Source: an uncultured Clostridia bacterium (GTDB lineage Bacteria; Bacillota; Clostridia; Christensenellales; CAG-138). From it: 5,400 bases of DNA. The notes under the pieces were generated by a model. The model did not search any database and was not told the DNA's origin. It saw only the letters and a program-made list of their open reading frames with translations. Both the position numbers and the translations under genes were made by a program. This document shows, one piece after another, positions 1-5,382 of this stretch (its first letter is position 1; every line of letters begins with the position of its first letter). The stretch covers positions 1-5,400 of the forward strand of contig CALEPU010000170.1 in assembly GCA_937913075.1 (NCBI GenBank), in the 5' to 3' direction.

Positions 1-1096
1 ATAGATACAGCGCAAGAGGCTTGGGCTTCGAAGCGTGCTCTAAATAAAGGCTCTCATAGTCGTCAAAGGTTAGCACGGGCATAATGGGACCGAATATCTC
101 CTGCTGCATGACAGCGTCGTCCCAAGTCACGTTATCCATAACGGTCGGCTCTATCTGCAAGGTTTCCGCGTTTGCGGCGCCGCCAATTCTGACCTTTGTG
201 CGGTCGATAAGCCCCATGAGCCTTTCAAAATGCTTACGGTTGATTATCTTACCATAGTCCGAATTCTTTAAAGGCTCGGCGCCGTATTGCTTTTTGATCT
301 CTTCGCATACAGCCGAAACAAGCTCGTCCTTAACGCTTTTATGACAGAGCACGTAATCCGGCGCGACACAGGTCTGCCCGCAGTTCAAATACTTGCCGAA
401 CACTATGCGCTTTGCGGCAAGCTTTATATTTGCCGAGCTGTCAACTATGCATGGGCTCTTTCCGCCGAGCTCCAGCACGGCGGGGGTCAGATGCTCCGCT
501 GCTCTCCTGAGGACCTCTCTTCCGACAGCCTGACTGCCGGTAAAGAATATGAAATCGAATTTCTGATCGAGAAGGGTCTTGTTCTCAGCTCTGCCGCCGG
601 TGACGACTGCAACGTATTTGGGCTCGAAGATATCCTCTATGAGCTTTGCGATTACGGCGCTCGTTGCGGGCGAATAGGCGCTGGGCTTGACTATTGCCGT
701 GTTGCCCGCGGCTATTGAGTCGGCAAGCGGCTCTATTGTCAGCAGGAAGGGGTAATTCCAAGGGCTCATAATGAGCGTATTGCCGTAGGGTGAGGGCTTG
801 CGGTAGCTTCGCGAGGCAAACTGCGGCAGCGGCGTTGCGACGGTTTTTTCCCTTGCAAAGCGCCTTATGTGCTTTATCAGGTAGGTTATCTCGGAGAGCG
901 TTAACCCTGTTTCGCACATGAAGCCTTCAAAATCGCTCTTGCCGAGGTCTTCTTTAAGCGCAGCCTCTATCGCAGGCTTAAACCTGATGACCGCTTCCCT
1001 CAGCTTTTTGAGCATGGCTATGCGGAAATCCACGGGCAGCGTTGCGCCCGTGCGATAATACTGTCTTTGCAGCTCAAGCAGTTTTTCTATCTCCAT
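1..1096 (-). CDS. Class 3-type NAD(P)-dependent aldehyde dehydrogenase, 3' end cut by window edge
   Basis: This gene encodes an enzyme that oxidises an aldehyde to a carboxylic acid using NAD(P)+ in the cytoplasm. 365 codons are present, and the C-terminus lies beyond the left edge. The catalytic set of the ALDH3 family is visible: N114 in SPWNYPF, the nucleotide-site FTGS at 185-188, general base E209 in LELGGKSP, nucleophile C243 in GQTCVAPDY, and E333 in QEIFGP. These numbers match the mammalian ALDH3A1 numbering I remember, so the N-terminus is probably correct. The protein starts directly with the catalytic fold and has no leader peptide. The ATG lies 2 bp after the TAA of the upstream alcohol dehydrogenase. 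Its ribosome binding site AGGAG (1103-1107), 6 nt before the start, sits inside the last codons of that gene, so the two are cotranscribed and probably translationally coupled. The substrate cannot be read from the sequence; medium- or long-chain aliphatic or aromatic aldehydes are typical of the family. Confidence 0.93.
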   Translation of the reverse strand, partial: MEIEKLLELQRQYYRTGATLPVDFRIAMLKKLREAVIRFKPAIEAALKEDLGKSDFEGFMCETGLTLSEITYLIKHIRRFAREKTVATPLPQFASRSYRKPSPYGNTLIMSPWNYPFLLTIEPLADSIAAGNTAIVKPSAYSPATSAVIAKLIEDIFEPKYVAVVTGGRAENKTLLDQKFDFIFFTGSQAVGREVLRRAAEHLTPAVLELGGKSPCIVDSSANIKLAAKRIVFGKYLNCGQTCVAPDYVLCHKSVKDELVSAVCEEIKKQYGAEPLKNSDYGKIINRKHFERLMGLIDRTKVRIGGAANAETLQIEPTVMDNVTWDDAVMQQEIFGPIMPVLTFDDYESLYLEHASKPKPLALYL

Positions 1097-1098
1097 AA

Positions 1099-2304
1099 TT
1101 AACTCCTGTCAGAAACCAAATAATAGAGCTTTTCAAGCTCAGAAGCGTTCATGAGCTTAGGCACGGGATAAAGCGGGTTAGCCTCGTGCGAGGCATGCCG
1201 AGCCATCAGCGGGATATCCTCGTCCCTTATGCCGGAAAGCTTTTCGGGGATGTTCATATCTTTGTTGAGCCTGCGGATAGCCGCGATAAAGCTCTTTGCC
1301 GCCGCCTCGTCCGTATCGCTTTCTTTTGCGACGCCCGCAGCGACCGCAAGGTCGTGCAGCTTTTTGTAAACGGTGCTGCCGTACTCTTCAAGCACGATCG
1401 GCATGAGCACCGAGTTTGCGAGCCCGTGCGGGATATTGTATTGACCGCCGAGGGAATGTGCGACGGCGTGTATATATCCGACGTATGAGGTAGAGAAAGC
1501 GACGCCCGCCTTGTAGGCGGCATGAAGCATGTTGCTCCGCGCCTCACGGTCGGTCCCGTTATTATAGGCGTTTTTGATGTTTTTGAAGATAAGCTCCGTC
1601 GCTTCAAGCGCGAGAGAGCGAGTCTGCTTCGTGGTAGAGCCGCCGATATACGCCTCAACGGCGTGGGTCAGCGCGTCCATGCCCGTAGTCGCTGTCAGGC
1701 TCTTTGGCAGGGTGAAAGTCACCTCGGGATCGAGCACTGCATAGCGAGGAATAAGCGTGAAGTTGTTCATGGTATACTTGTGCTTCTTCTCGCTGTCTGT
1801 TATGACTGCGGTAACGGTGACCTCGCTGCCTGTGCCGGCAGTGGTCGGCACGGCGATGAGCGTGGGGATACGCCTCAAAACCTTTAAGAGACCCTTTAAC
1901 TGACCGACGTTCCTATTGGGATATGCTATCCTCGCGCCGACCGCCTTAGCGCAGTCCATGGAGGAACCGCCGCCAAAGGCTATAAGACACTCGCATTTGT
2001 TGTCGATATAAACCTTGCGAGCGGTTTCGACATTATTGACGGTGGGATTCGCGCAGGTGTCGTCATACACGGCGCAGCTTATTCCGGAGGACGCGAGCTG
2101 CTCCTCGAGCTTTTTCGTGCTGCCGCAGGACCTAAGACCCTTGTCGGTAACCAGCAGCACCGAGCTTATGTTGGCGCTTTTTAAAAAAGAGGGGACTTCA
2201 TCAAGGCTTTTGAATATCTTGGGCTCCCTGTAAGGCATTATGGGTATAGCGATGCGGAAACAGAATTGATAGATGCGGCAGTATGCCTTTGCAAATAAAT
2301 TCAC
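1099..2304 (-). CDS. Iron-containing (group III) alcohol dehydrogenase
   Basis: This gene encodes a cytoplasmic NAD(P)-dependent dehydrogenase that interconverts an alcohol and an aldehyde or ketone using a divalent metal, usually Fe2+. The 401-residue length suits the family. The N-terminal nucleotide-binding half has GGGSSMDCAK at 111-120 and PTTAGTGSE at 153-161. The metal ligands of the FucO/AdhB type are all present: D210 and H214 in TGMDALTHAVEAY, H279 in GYIHAVAHSLGG, and H293 in NIPHG; the conserved second histidine H283 is also present. The first 25 residues are hydrophobic and aromatic but contain charges, and I do not read them as a signal peptide. The start is GTG, chosen because AAGGAG (2314-2319) lies 9 nt upstream and the family fold begins soon after. 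It is the first gene of an operon with the aldehyde dehydrogenase downstream, so the pair can run alcohol to aldehyde to acid. Substrate and physiological direction are unknown. Confidence 0.94.
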   Translation of the reverse strand: MNLFAKAYCRIYQFCFRIAIPIMPYREPKIFKSLDEVPSFLKSANISSVLLVTDKGLRSCGSTKKLEEQLASSGISCAVYDDTCANPTVNNVETARKVYIDNKCECLIAFGGGSSMDCAKAVGARIAYPNRNVGQLKGLLKVLRRIPTLIAVPTTAGTGSEVTVTAVITDSEKKHKYTMNNFTLIPRYAVLDPEVTFTLPKSLTATTGMDALTHAVEAYIGGSTTKQTRSLALEATELIFKNIKNAYNNGTDREARSNMLHAAYKAGVAFSTSYVGYIHAVAHSLGGQYNIPHGLANSVLMPIVLEEYGSTVYKKLHDLAVAAGVAKESDTDEAAAKSFIAAIRRLNKDMNIPEKLSGIRDEDIPLMARHASHEANPLYPVPKLMNASELEKLYYLVSDRS

Positions 2305-2313
2305 AAATAATGA

Positions 2314-2319
2314 CTCCTT
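2314..2319 (-). promoter_or_regulatory. Ribosome binding site of the alcohol dehydrogenase (GTG start)
   Basis: AAGGAG on the minus strand ends 9 nt before the GTG at 2304-2302. No ATG fits the site, so it decides in favour of the GTG start. Confidence 0.75.
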
Positions 2320-2334
2320 CCGATTATTTGGCGA

Positions 2335-2345
2335 TCGGTAACCGA
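2335..2345. promoter_or_regulatory. Palindrome just downstream of the alcohol dehydrogenase promoter, candidate operator
   Basis: TCGGTAACCGA is a perfect inverted repeat with 5-bp arms around a single central base. It begins a few bases downstream of the expected transcription start (about 2347-2351) of the minus-strand operon, where a repressor could block a strong promoter. A second short palindrome, TCGATCGA (2367-2374), lies in the -35/-10 spacer; the two centres are about 30 bp apart, close to three helical turns. An operator role is inference, since no regulator gene is visible in the window. Confidence 0.4.
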
Positions 2346-2354
2346 CCGGACTAT

Positions 2355-2383
2355 ATTATAAGCTCGTCGATCGAAAGTGTCAA
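2355..2383 (-). promoter_or_regulatory. Perfect consensus sigma-A promoter for the alcohol/aldehyde dehydrogenase operon
   Basis: On the minus strand the -35 is TTGACA (2378-2383) and the -10 is TATAAT (2355-2360), separated by exactly 17 bp. Both hexamers match the housekeeping consensus at all six positions. Transcription should start near 2347-2351, giving a leader of about 45 nt before the GTG at 2304. A promoter this strong usually needs a repressor, which makes the nearby palindromes relevant. Confidence 0.9.
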
Positions 2384-2393
2384 ACATTATCGC

Positions 2394-2422
2394 TTTACAT
2401 AACGGTTTACTCATGCTAAAAT
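2394..2422 (+). promoter_or_regulatory. Extended -10 sigma-A promoter for the membrane protein/decarboxylase unit
   Basis: The -35 is TTTACA (2394-2399) and the -10 is TAAAAT (2417-2422), with a 17-bp spacer. TG at 2414-2415, one base before the -10, is the extended -10 motif. Transcription should start near 2429, about 37 nt before the ATG at 2466. Its -35 lies only 10 bp from the -35 of the opposing promoter, so polymerases at the two sites would probably interfere with each other. Confidence 0.75.
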
Positions 2423-2435
2423 AAGGGCGAAGTTT

Positions 2436-2470
2436 AACGGAGGTTATATGTAAACGGAGGTTTATATGTA
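2436..2470 (+). repeat. Tandem duplication of a ribosome binding site plus start codon
   Basis: Two adjacent copies of a 17-18 bp unit are present: AACGGAGGTTATATGTA (2436-2452) and AACGGAGGTTTATATGTA (2453-2470). They differ only by one extra T in the second copy. Each contains GGAGG and an ATG, and the two ATGs (2448 and 2466) are in the same frame. GGAGG-to-ATG spacing is 4 nt in copy 1 and 5 nt in copy 2. Only the second ATG opens the real gene. Confidence 0.9.
2448..2453 (+). other. Start-stop element (ATG followed directly by TAA) in the leader
   Basis: The first ATG of the duplicated cassette is followed at once by TAA, and GGAGG lies 4 nt upstream. A ribosome initiating here would meet a stop codon in its A site without making a peptide bond. 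It would be parked over the ribosome binding site of the next gene, whose ATG is only 12 nt after this TAA. This could lower or regulate translation of the downstream gene. Initiation at this ATG is inferred. Confidence 0.55.
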
Positions 2471-3020
2471 TCAGGAAAGCGACGACAAAATTCGCGGCTC
2501 CGCAGTCTCGGATACCGTGCTCGTGATAGTGCTTATCGCGGCGTTCTTTTTGATAGGAGCGCTTGCGACCTGGCTCAAAAGCTATTATTCCACCGACGCT
2601 CCGCTCTATATCTTCGCCGCCGTCTGCGCGCTGTGCGTCTATATAATCTACCGCGTCAGGATACTCGGCTATCGCTACACGGTCTTTTACGAGGAGCCCA
2701 AGCCCGAGTATGACCCGAGGTTTGACGACTACATCACACACGAGGATTATCCCTACCCCGTCGGCACCTTCGTCGCGGAGCGCACTGTGAGCGCGAATGG
2801 TACCATTATCGACGCCATCGACAAGTCGCAGCTCGTCGCGATGCTTGCGCCGGGCGAGGCATATTCCGGCGTCGACGAGGAGATCGTCTGCTGCTCGCAC
2901 AAAAAACGTGCCGCACACTCCCTCATTTACAAAAAGGACGGGAAGCTCATAAGGATGTACATTGCTCCGACCGACGAGCTGAAAGGGCTTATCAAGGGTT
3001 TATTAAATAGCGAAGAATGA
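2466..3020 (+). CDS. Membrane protein of unknown function with two predicted transmembrane helices
   Basis: I do not recognise a named family. The 184-residue protein has an acidic, polar N-terminus (1-16), a hydrophobic segment at about 17-37, a short loop, and a second hydrophobic segment at about 47-62. A soluble C-terminal domain of about 120 residues follows. The basic stretch YRVRILGYR after helix 2 suggests that both ends lie in the cytoplasm, with helices 1 and 2 forming a hairpin. The soluble part alternates short beta-like stretches (YRYTVFYEE, TFVAERTVSANGTIIDAID, SLIYKKDGKLIRMYIAP). That loosely recalls bacterial PH-like domains of small membrane proteins, but this is a guess from texture. 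The acidic, proline- and tyrosine-rich stretch 76-98 is probably a linker. The gene starts at the second ATG of a duplicated start cassette, with GGAGG 5 nt upstream. It overlaps the decarboxylase by 4 bp (ATGA), so the two are translationally coupled. Confidence 0.8.
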   Translation: MYQESDDKIRGSAVSDTVLVIVLIAAFFLIGALATWLKSYYSTDAPLYIFAAVCALCVYIIYRVRILGYRYTVFYEEPKPEYDPRFDDYITHEDYPYPVGTFVAERTVSANGTIIDAIDKSQLVAMLAPGEAYSGVDEEIVCCSHKKRAAHSLIYKKDGKLIRMYIAPTDELKGLIKGLLNSEE

Positions 3021-4396
3021 CGTCCCGCTCGAAAAGACCTCTATACGATGCGCTGAAGGCATACGCCGCGCTTGAGCCCGCAAGGTTTCACATGCCGGGG
3101 CACAAGGGCAGCTTGTTTGGCTTTGACGTGACTGAGGTCGACGGTACGGACAATTTGAGCGCTCCTACGGGACCGATATTAAAGCTTGAAGAGCTGTGCT
3201 CTGCGGCTTTTCATTCGAAGGAGGCGCTGATCTCGGTTGGCGGCTCGACCGCAGCGAACATTGCTATGCTGCTCTCGCTTGGGCTGAACAAGCGCGTACT
3301 GCTCACGCGTAACTGCCACTGCTCTGTAATAAACGGTATGGCGCTCGCGGGGCATACCGCATTCCTGCTCGATACCGACGGCTTCGGTATCGTCACCCCC
3401 GAGGCGGTGGACGCAGCTCTGAAAATAGCGCCCTGCGACGCGGTATTTATCACCTCGCCCACATACAGAGGGCTTGCCTGCGACGTAGCCGGTATCGCCG
3501 AAGCTGCTCACGCACATGGCGCGCTTTTGTTAGTTGATTGCGCTCACGGCGCCCACTTTGCCTTCGGCAGCAGGCTGCCCGCCGTGCCGGTTTTCGCCGA
3601 TATGTGGTGCGTAAGCTGTCACAAGACGCTTGAAGCATTAAACCAGACGGCATTGCTTTGCATCGGCGCAAGCTCGCCGCATGGCAAGGAGAAGGTCAGG
3701 CGCGCGCTGCGCATGGTGCAGACGACGAGCCCCTCATATCCGCTGATGCTCTCGATAGAGCAAGCGATCGCCTGTCCAAGCGATTGGGACGGGCATTGCG
3801 AAAGGCTCGATAAATTCAAGGATGCTCTTCTCGGTATTTCGGGTATAAGGCTTTTGGAGCAAGGGACAGCTTTCGAGAGCGATCCTACGAGGCTCAATAT
3901 TTCAGCGGAAGGGCTCACGGGCTACGAGCTTGCGGACTTGCTTATTAAAAAAAGGGTCTATCCCGAAATGAGCGACTCGGAATGCGTTACTCTGATCACT
4001 GCTCCCTCCGACAGGGAGGAATGGTATTTTATGCTGTATGACGCACTTAGGGAGGCGGCTTTGCCCGAAAAGGGCACAAGCTCCTTCAACCACGCAAGCA
4101 TGCCGGAAAAAGCCTATTGCGCTCACGGAATCGATATACGAGCCGCCGTGCTTTGCGAGAGCGAAAGCCTTCCGCTTGATTTAAGCTGCGGGCGTGTTTG
4201 TGCGGGCGCGGTCGGAATTTATCCGCCAGGTACTGCGCTGCTCTTTCCCGGCGAGGCGATAAGCAGCGAGGCTATCAGGATCATTGCGCCCAGTATCACC
4301 CAGAAGGCTGTGGTGTTGGTAGTGAACGGGAAATCGACGTTCATGCCGAACATGCCGGTTATCACCGTCAGCGGCAGGAGGATGGTGTTGATATAG
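3017..4396 (+). CDS. Short-form Orn/Lys/Arg-type PLP-dependent decarboxylase, C-terminus replaced at a junction
   Basis: The protein belongs to the fold-type I Orn/Lys/Arg decarboxylase family, which removes CO2 from a basic amino acid to give a polyamine or cadaverine. It lacks the N-terminal wing domain of the large E. coli enzymes and resembles the shorter Bacillus SpeA/YaaO type. Visible motifs are RFHMPGHKG (23-31), DGTDNL (42-47), SVGGSTAAN (73-81), SPTYRG (147-152), VDCAHGAHF (173-181, with D174 expected to contact the PLP ring nitrogen) and SCHKTL (200-205, with K203 as the Schiff-base lysine). The C-terminal domain shows GRVCAG and YPPGTALLFPGEAIS (402-416). Two residues are unusual as I recall the family: cysteine replaces glutamate in DEAHGAH (C175), and cysteine replaces lysine in NCHKS (C102). 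Residues after about 423 are antisense to corA and are not native, so the true tail is missing. It starts in a 4-bp overlap with the membrane protein and has no strong ribosome binding site of its own. Substrate is uncertain. Confidence 0.85.
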   Translation: MTSRSKRPLYDALKAYAALEPARFHMPGHKGSLFGFDVTEVDGTDNLSAPTGPILKLEELCSAAFHSKEALISVGGSTAANIAMLLSLGLNKRVLLTRNCHCSVINGMALAGHTAFLLDTDGFGIVTPEAVDAALKIAPCDAVFITSPTYRGLACDVAGIAEAAHAHGALLLVDCAHGAHFAFGSRLPAVPVFADMWCVSCHKTLEALNQTALLCIGASSPHGKEKVRRALRMVQTTSPSYPLMLSIEQAIACPSDWDGHCERLDKFKDALLGISGIRLLEQGTAFESDPTRLNISAEGLTGYELADLLIKKRVYPEMSDSECVTLITAPSDREEWYFMLYDALREAALPEKGTSSFNHASMPEKAYCAHGIDIRAAVLCESESLPLDLSCGRVCAGAVGIYPPGTALLFPGEAISSEAIRIIAPSITQKAVVLVVNGKSTFMPNMPVITVSGRRMVLI

Positions 4397-5157
4397 GTCA
4401 GCACCTTCATTATCTCGTTGGTCTTGTTGGCTTGCAACGAGTCGAAGGTTTTCGACAGGCCCTCGATCAACTCGCCGTAGTCCTCGATCGAGTCGAACAT
4501 CTTCTGGTACTGGTCGAGTATGTTGCCCCAGTAGTCTTCCATGTCGAGCACGTCGGGGTTCACGAAGCCCTTGATGCCGCCGCTTTCAAACATGTGCAGC
4601 ACCCGCAGCTGGGGTTTGAACGTGGTGTTGAGCAGGATGATGTTGCGGCGTGTGATGGAGATGCCCTCGATGATGCTGCGGGCGCGCTTGTTGAAGATTT
4701 CGTAGTTTATCATGTCCACCTCCGAGCCCACGCGCATGATGAGGGTGTTGGTCTCGGTCATCAGGCGGTTGAGGATGTTGTAGAGCAGCAGGTCGCTGCA
4801 CCCCATGGCCTCCTGTGCGTCCTCGTCGTGCTGGGCTATGTCCTGCCGCAGGTCGTCGAAATATTGCTTCACCGCCCAGTGCGGCTTGCCGATGGTTATG
4901 ATATAGTCTTTCCCCCAGAAAATCTTCACCTCGCGCACACGTATCGACTTGCCGTCCTTCTCGAAATAGGGGAAGTGGAGGATGAGGAAATAGTAGTTGT
5001 CGTATTCGTCGATTTTCGGACGCTGGTTGTTCGACTTGCAGTCTTCTATGTCCAAAGGGTGGAACTCGTAGGTCTCGAGCAGGTAGTCGTAGTCCTCTTC
5101 GGTGGGGTTGGTGATATGCTGCCATTTCAGCTGCTTGTGCTCTATAGCTTCTATCAT
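4219..5157 (-). CDS. corA: CorA-type magnesium/divalent cation channel, extreme C-terminus lost at junction
   Basis: CorA proteins form homopentameric inner-membrane channels for Mg2+ (also Co2+ and Ni2+), with a large cytoplasmic funnel. From the chosen start the protein has 312 residues. About 1-245 form the cytoplasmic alpha/beta domain and long stalk helix. Transmembrane helix 1 spans about 253-270 and is followed by the signature GMN (271-273) within TGMFGMNVDFPF. Helix 2 spans about 284-301 (AFWVILGAMILIASLLIA). CorA normally ends soon after with an aromatic pair and a basic KKKKWL-like tail. Here that is replaced by SPGKSSAVPGG, which is antisense decarboxylase, so roughly eight native residues are missing. 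The start at 5157 is preferred over the in-frame ATG at 5217 because AAAGGAGG lies 7 nt upstream and MIEAIEHKQLKWQHI begins the conserved domain. All arginine codons I read are CGN. The sequence style suggests Bacteroidota. Confidence 0.88.
   Translation of the reverse strand: MIEAIEHKQLKWQHITNPTEEDYDYLLETYEFHPLDIEDCKSNNQRPKIDEYDNYYFLILHFPYFEKDGKSIRVREVKIFWGKDYIITIGKPHWAVKQYFDDLRQDIAQHDEDAQEAMGCSDLLLYNILNRLMTETNTLIMRVGSEVDMINYEIFNKRARSIIEGISITRRNIILLNTTFKPQLRVLHMFESGGIKGFVNPDVLDMEDYWGNILDQYQKMFDSIEDYGELIEGLSKTFDSLQANKTNEIMKVLTYINTILLPLTVITGMFGMNVDFPFTTNTTAFWVILGAMILIASLLIASPGKSSAVPGG
4255..4285. other. Chimeric junction between two unrelated genomic backgrounds
   Basis: Up to about 4285 the plus strand still reads as decarboxylase (PGEAISSEAIRII). 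From about 4255 rightward the minus strand reads as the second transmembrane helix of CorA (ILIASLLIA). The roughly 30 shared bases make sense in both genes, and beyond them each gene turns into the antisense of the other. Arginine codons change here from frequent AGG/AGA on the left to only CGN in corA, and the promoter type changes from Bacillota to Bacteroidota. No insertion sequence, integrase or terminal repeat is visible. A false join through a short common sequence is most likely; real recombination cannot be excluded. Confidence 0.75.
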
Positions 5158-5164
5158 ACGATTT

Positions 5165-5172
5165 CCTCCTTT
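5165..5172 (-). promoter_or_regulatory. Ribosome binding site that fixes the corA start
   Basis: AAAGGAGG on the minus strand lies 7 nt before the ATG at 5157-5155. It falls inside the 20-codon in-frame extension that would result from starting at 5217, so the shorter protein is favoured. Such a strong Shine-Dalgarno sequence is less usual in Bacteroidota. Confidence 0.75.
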
Positions 5173-5193
5173 CTTTGTCTGCATGAACGTAGG

Positions 5194-5208
5194 GCGCATT
5201 CGATGCGC
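5194..5208 (-). other. Small hairpin in the corA leader
   Basis: GCGCAT and ATGCGC form a perfect 6-bp stem around a 3-nt loop, 21 nt upstream of the ribosome binding site in the mRNA. It also contains an in-frame ATG of the upstream extension. It is too small to call a riboswitch, and I see no larger Mg2+ sensor structure. Confidence 0.4.
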
Positions 5209-5273
5209 TTCCGTCATTCATTGTGTTGAAAATCCGAATTCTACATGCCGGCAAGGGTCGTTTGTGTTGCCTG

Positions 5274-5307
5274 CAAAGTTACGAAATACTTTTTTGAATT
5301 GAACAAA
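5274..5307 (-). promoter_or_regulatory. Bacteroidota-type promoter for corA
   Basis: On the minus strand TAACTTTG (5274-5281) fits the Bacteroidota -7 consensus TAnnTTTG. A TTTG (5304-5307) in an AT-rich stretch serves as a candidate -33 box. The gap is 22 nt, slightly longer than the roughly 19-21 usual for this promoter type. Transcription would start near 5268, giving a leader of about 110 nt. Confidence 0.55.
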
Positions 5308-5324
5308 AAATCCCCGCATCCACC

Positions 5325-5339
5325 CACCCCAAAGGGGTG
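5325..5339. other. GC-rich hairpin upstream of the corA promoter
   Basis: CACCCC and GGGGTG pair over a 3-base loop. On the minus strand a T6 run (5305-5310) follows, but only after about 14 further bases, so it does not have the form of an intrinsic terminator. It could still mark the end of an upstream gene beyond the window. Confidence 0.3.
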
Positions 5340-5352
5340 TGACTTTGCATAA

Positions 5353-5382
5353 CACGGTACAAGCCGTAGGCATAGTGCCGTG
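5353..5382. other. Imperfect inverted repeat near the right edge
   Basis: CACGGTAC (5353-5360) and GTGCCGTG (5375-5382) can form an 8-bp stem, including one G-U pair on the plus strand, with a 14-base loop that contains a smaller GCC/GGC pairing. No gene is recognisable around it. It lies in the non-coding stretch 5158-5400 and its role is unknown. Confidence 0.3.

Noticed and set aside
287..917. Open frames of 143 and 110 codons overlapping the aldehyde dehydrogenase
   Set aside because: They are out-of-frame or antisense readings of a gene whose catalytic residues are all present in its own frame.
2301..2918. A 205-codon open frame on the minus strand opposite the membrane protein
   Set aside because: It runs through the divergent promoter region and is antisense to a gene with a clear ribosome binding site and two hydrophobic helices. 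Its translation shows no family motif.
4255..4396. Genuine convergent overlap of decarboxylase and corA in one genome
   Set aside because: In the overlap each protein stops resembling its family and loses its normal C-terminus, which is not expected for two working overlapping genes.
5155..5217. Longer corA start at 5217
   Set aside because: The extra 20 residues resemble no CorA N-terminus, and they contain the strong ribosome binding site of the downstream ATG.
4198..5229. A 343-codon open frame on the plus strand across the whole corA gene
   Set aside because: It is the antisense of corA. Its translation is very rich in Val, His and Glu, shows no known motif, and begins inside the decarboxylase out of frame. 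The minus strand has the GMN signature and a ribosome binding site.
5305..5339. Intrinsic terminator formed by the CACCCC/GGGGTG hairpin and the T run on the minus strand
   Set aside because: About 14 bases separate the stem from the T run, too far for a standard terminator.
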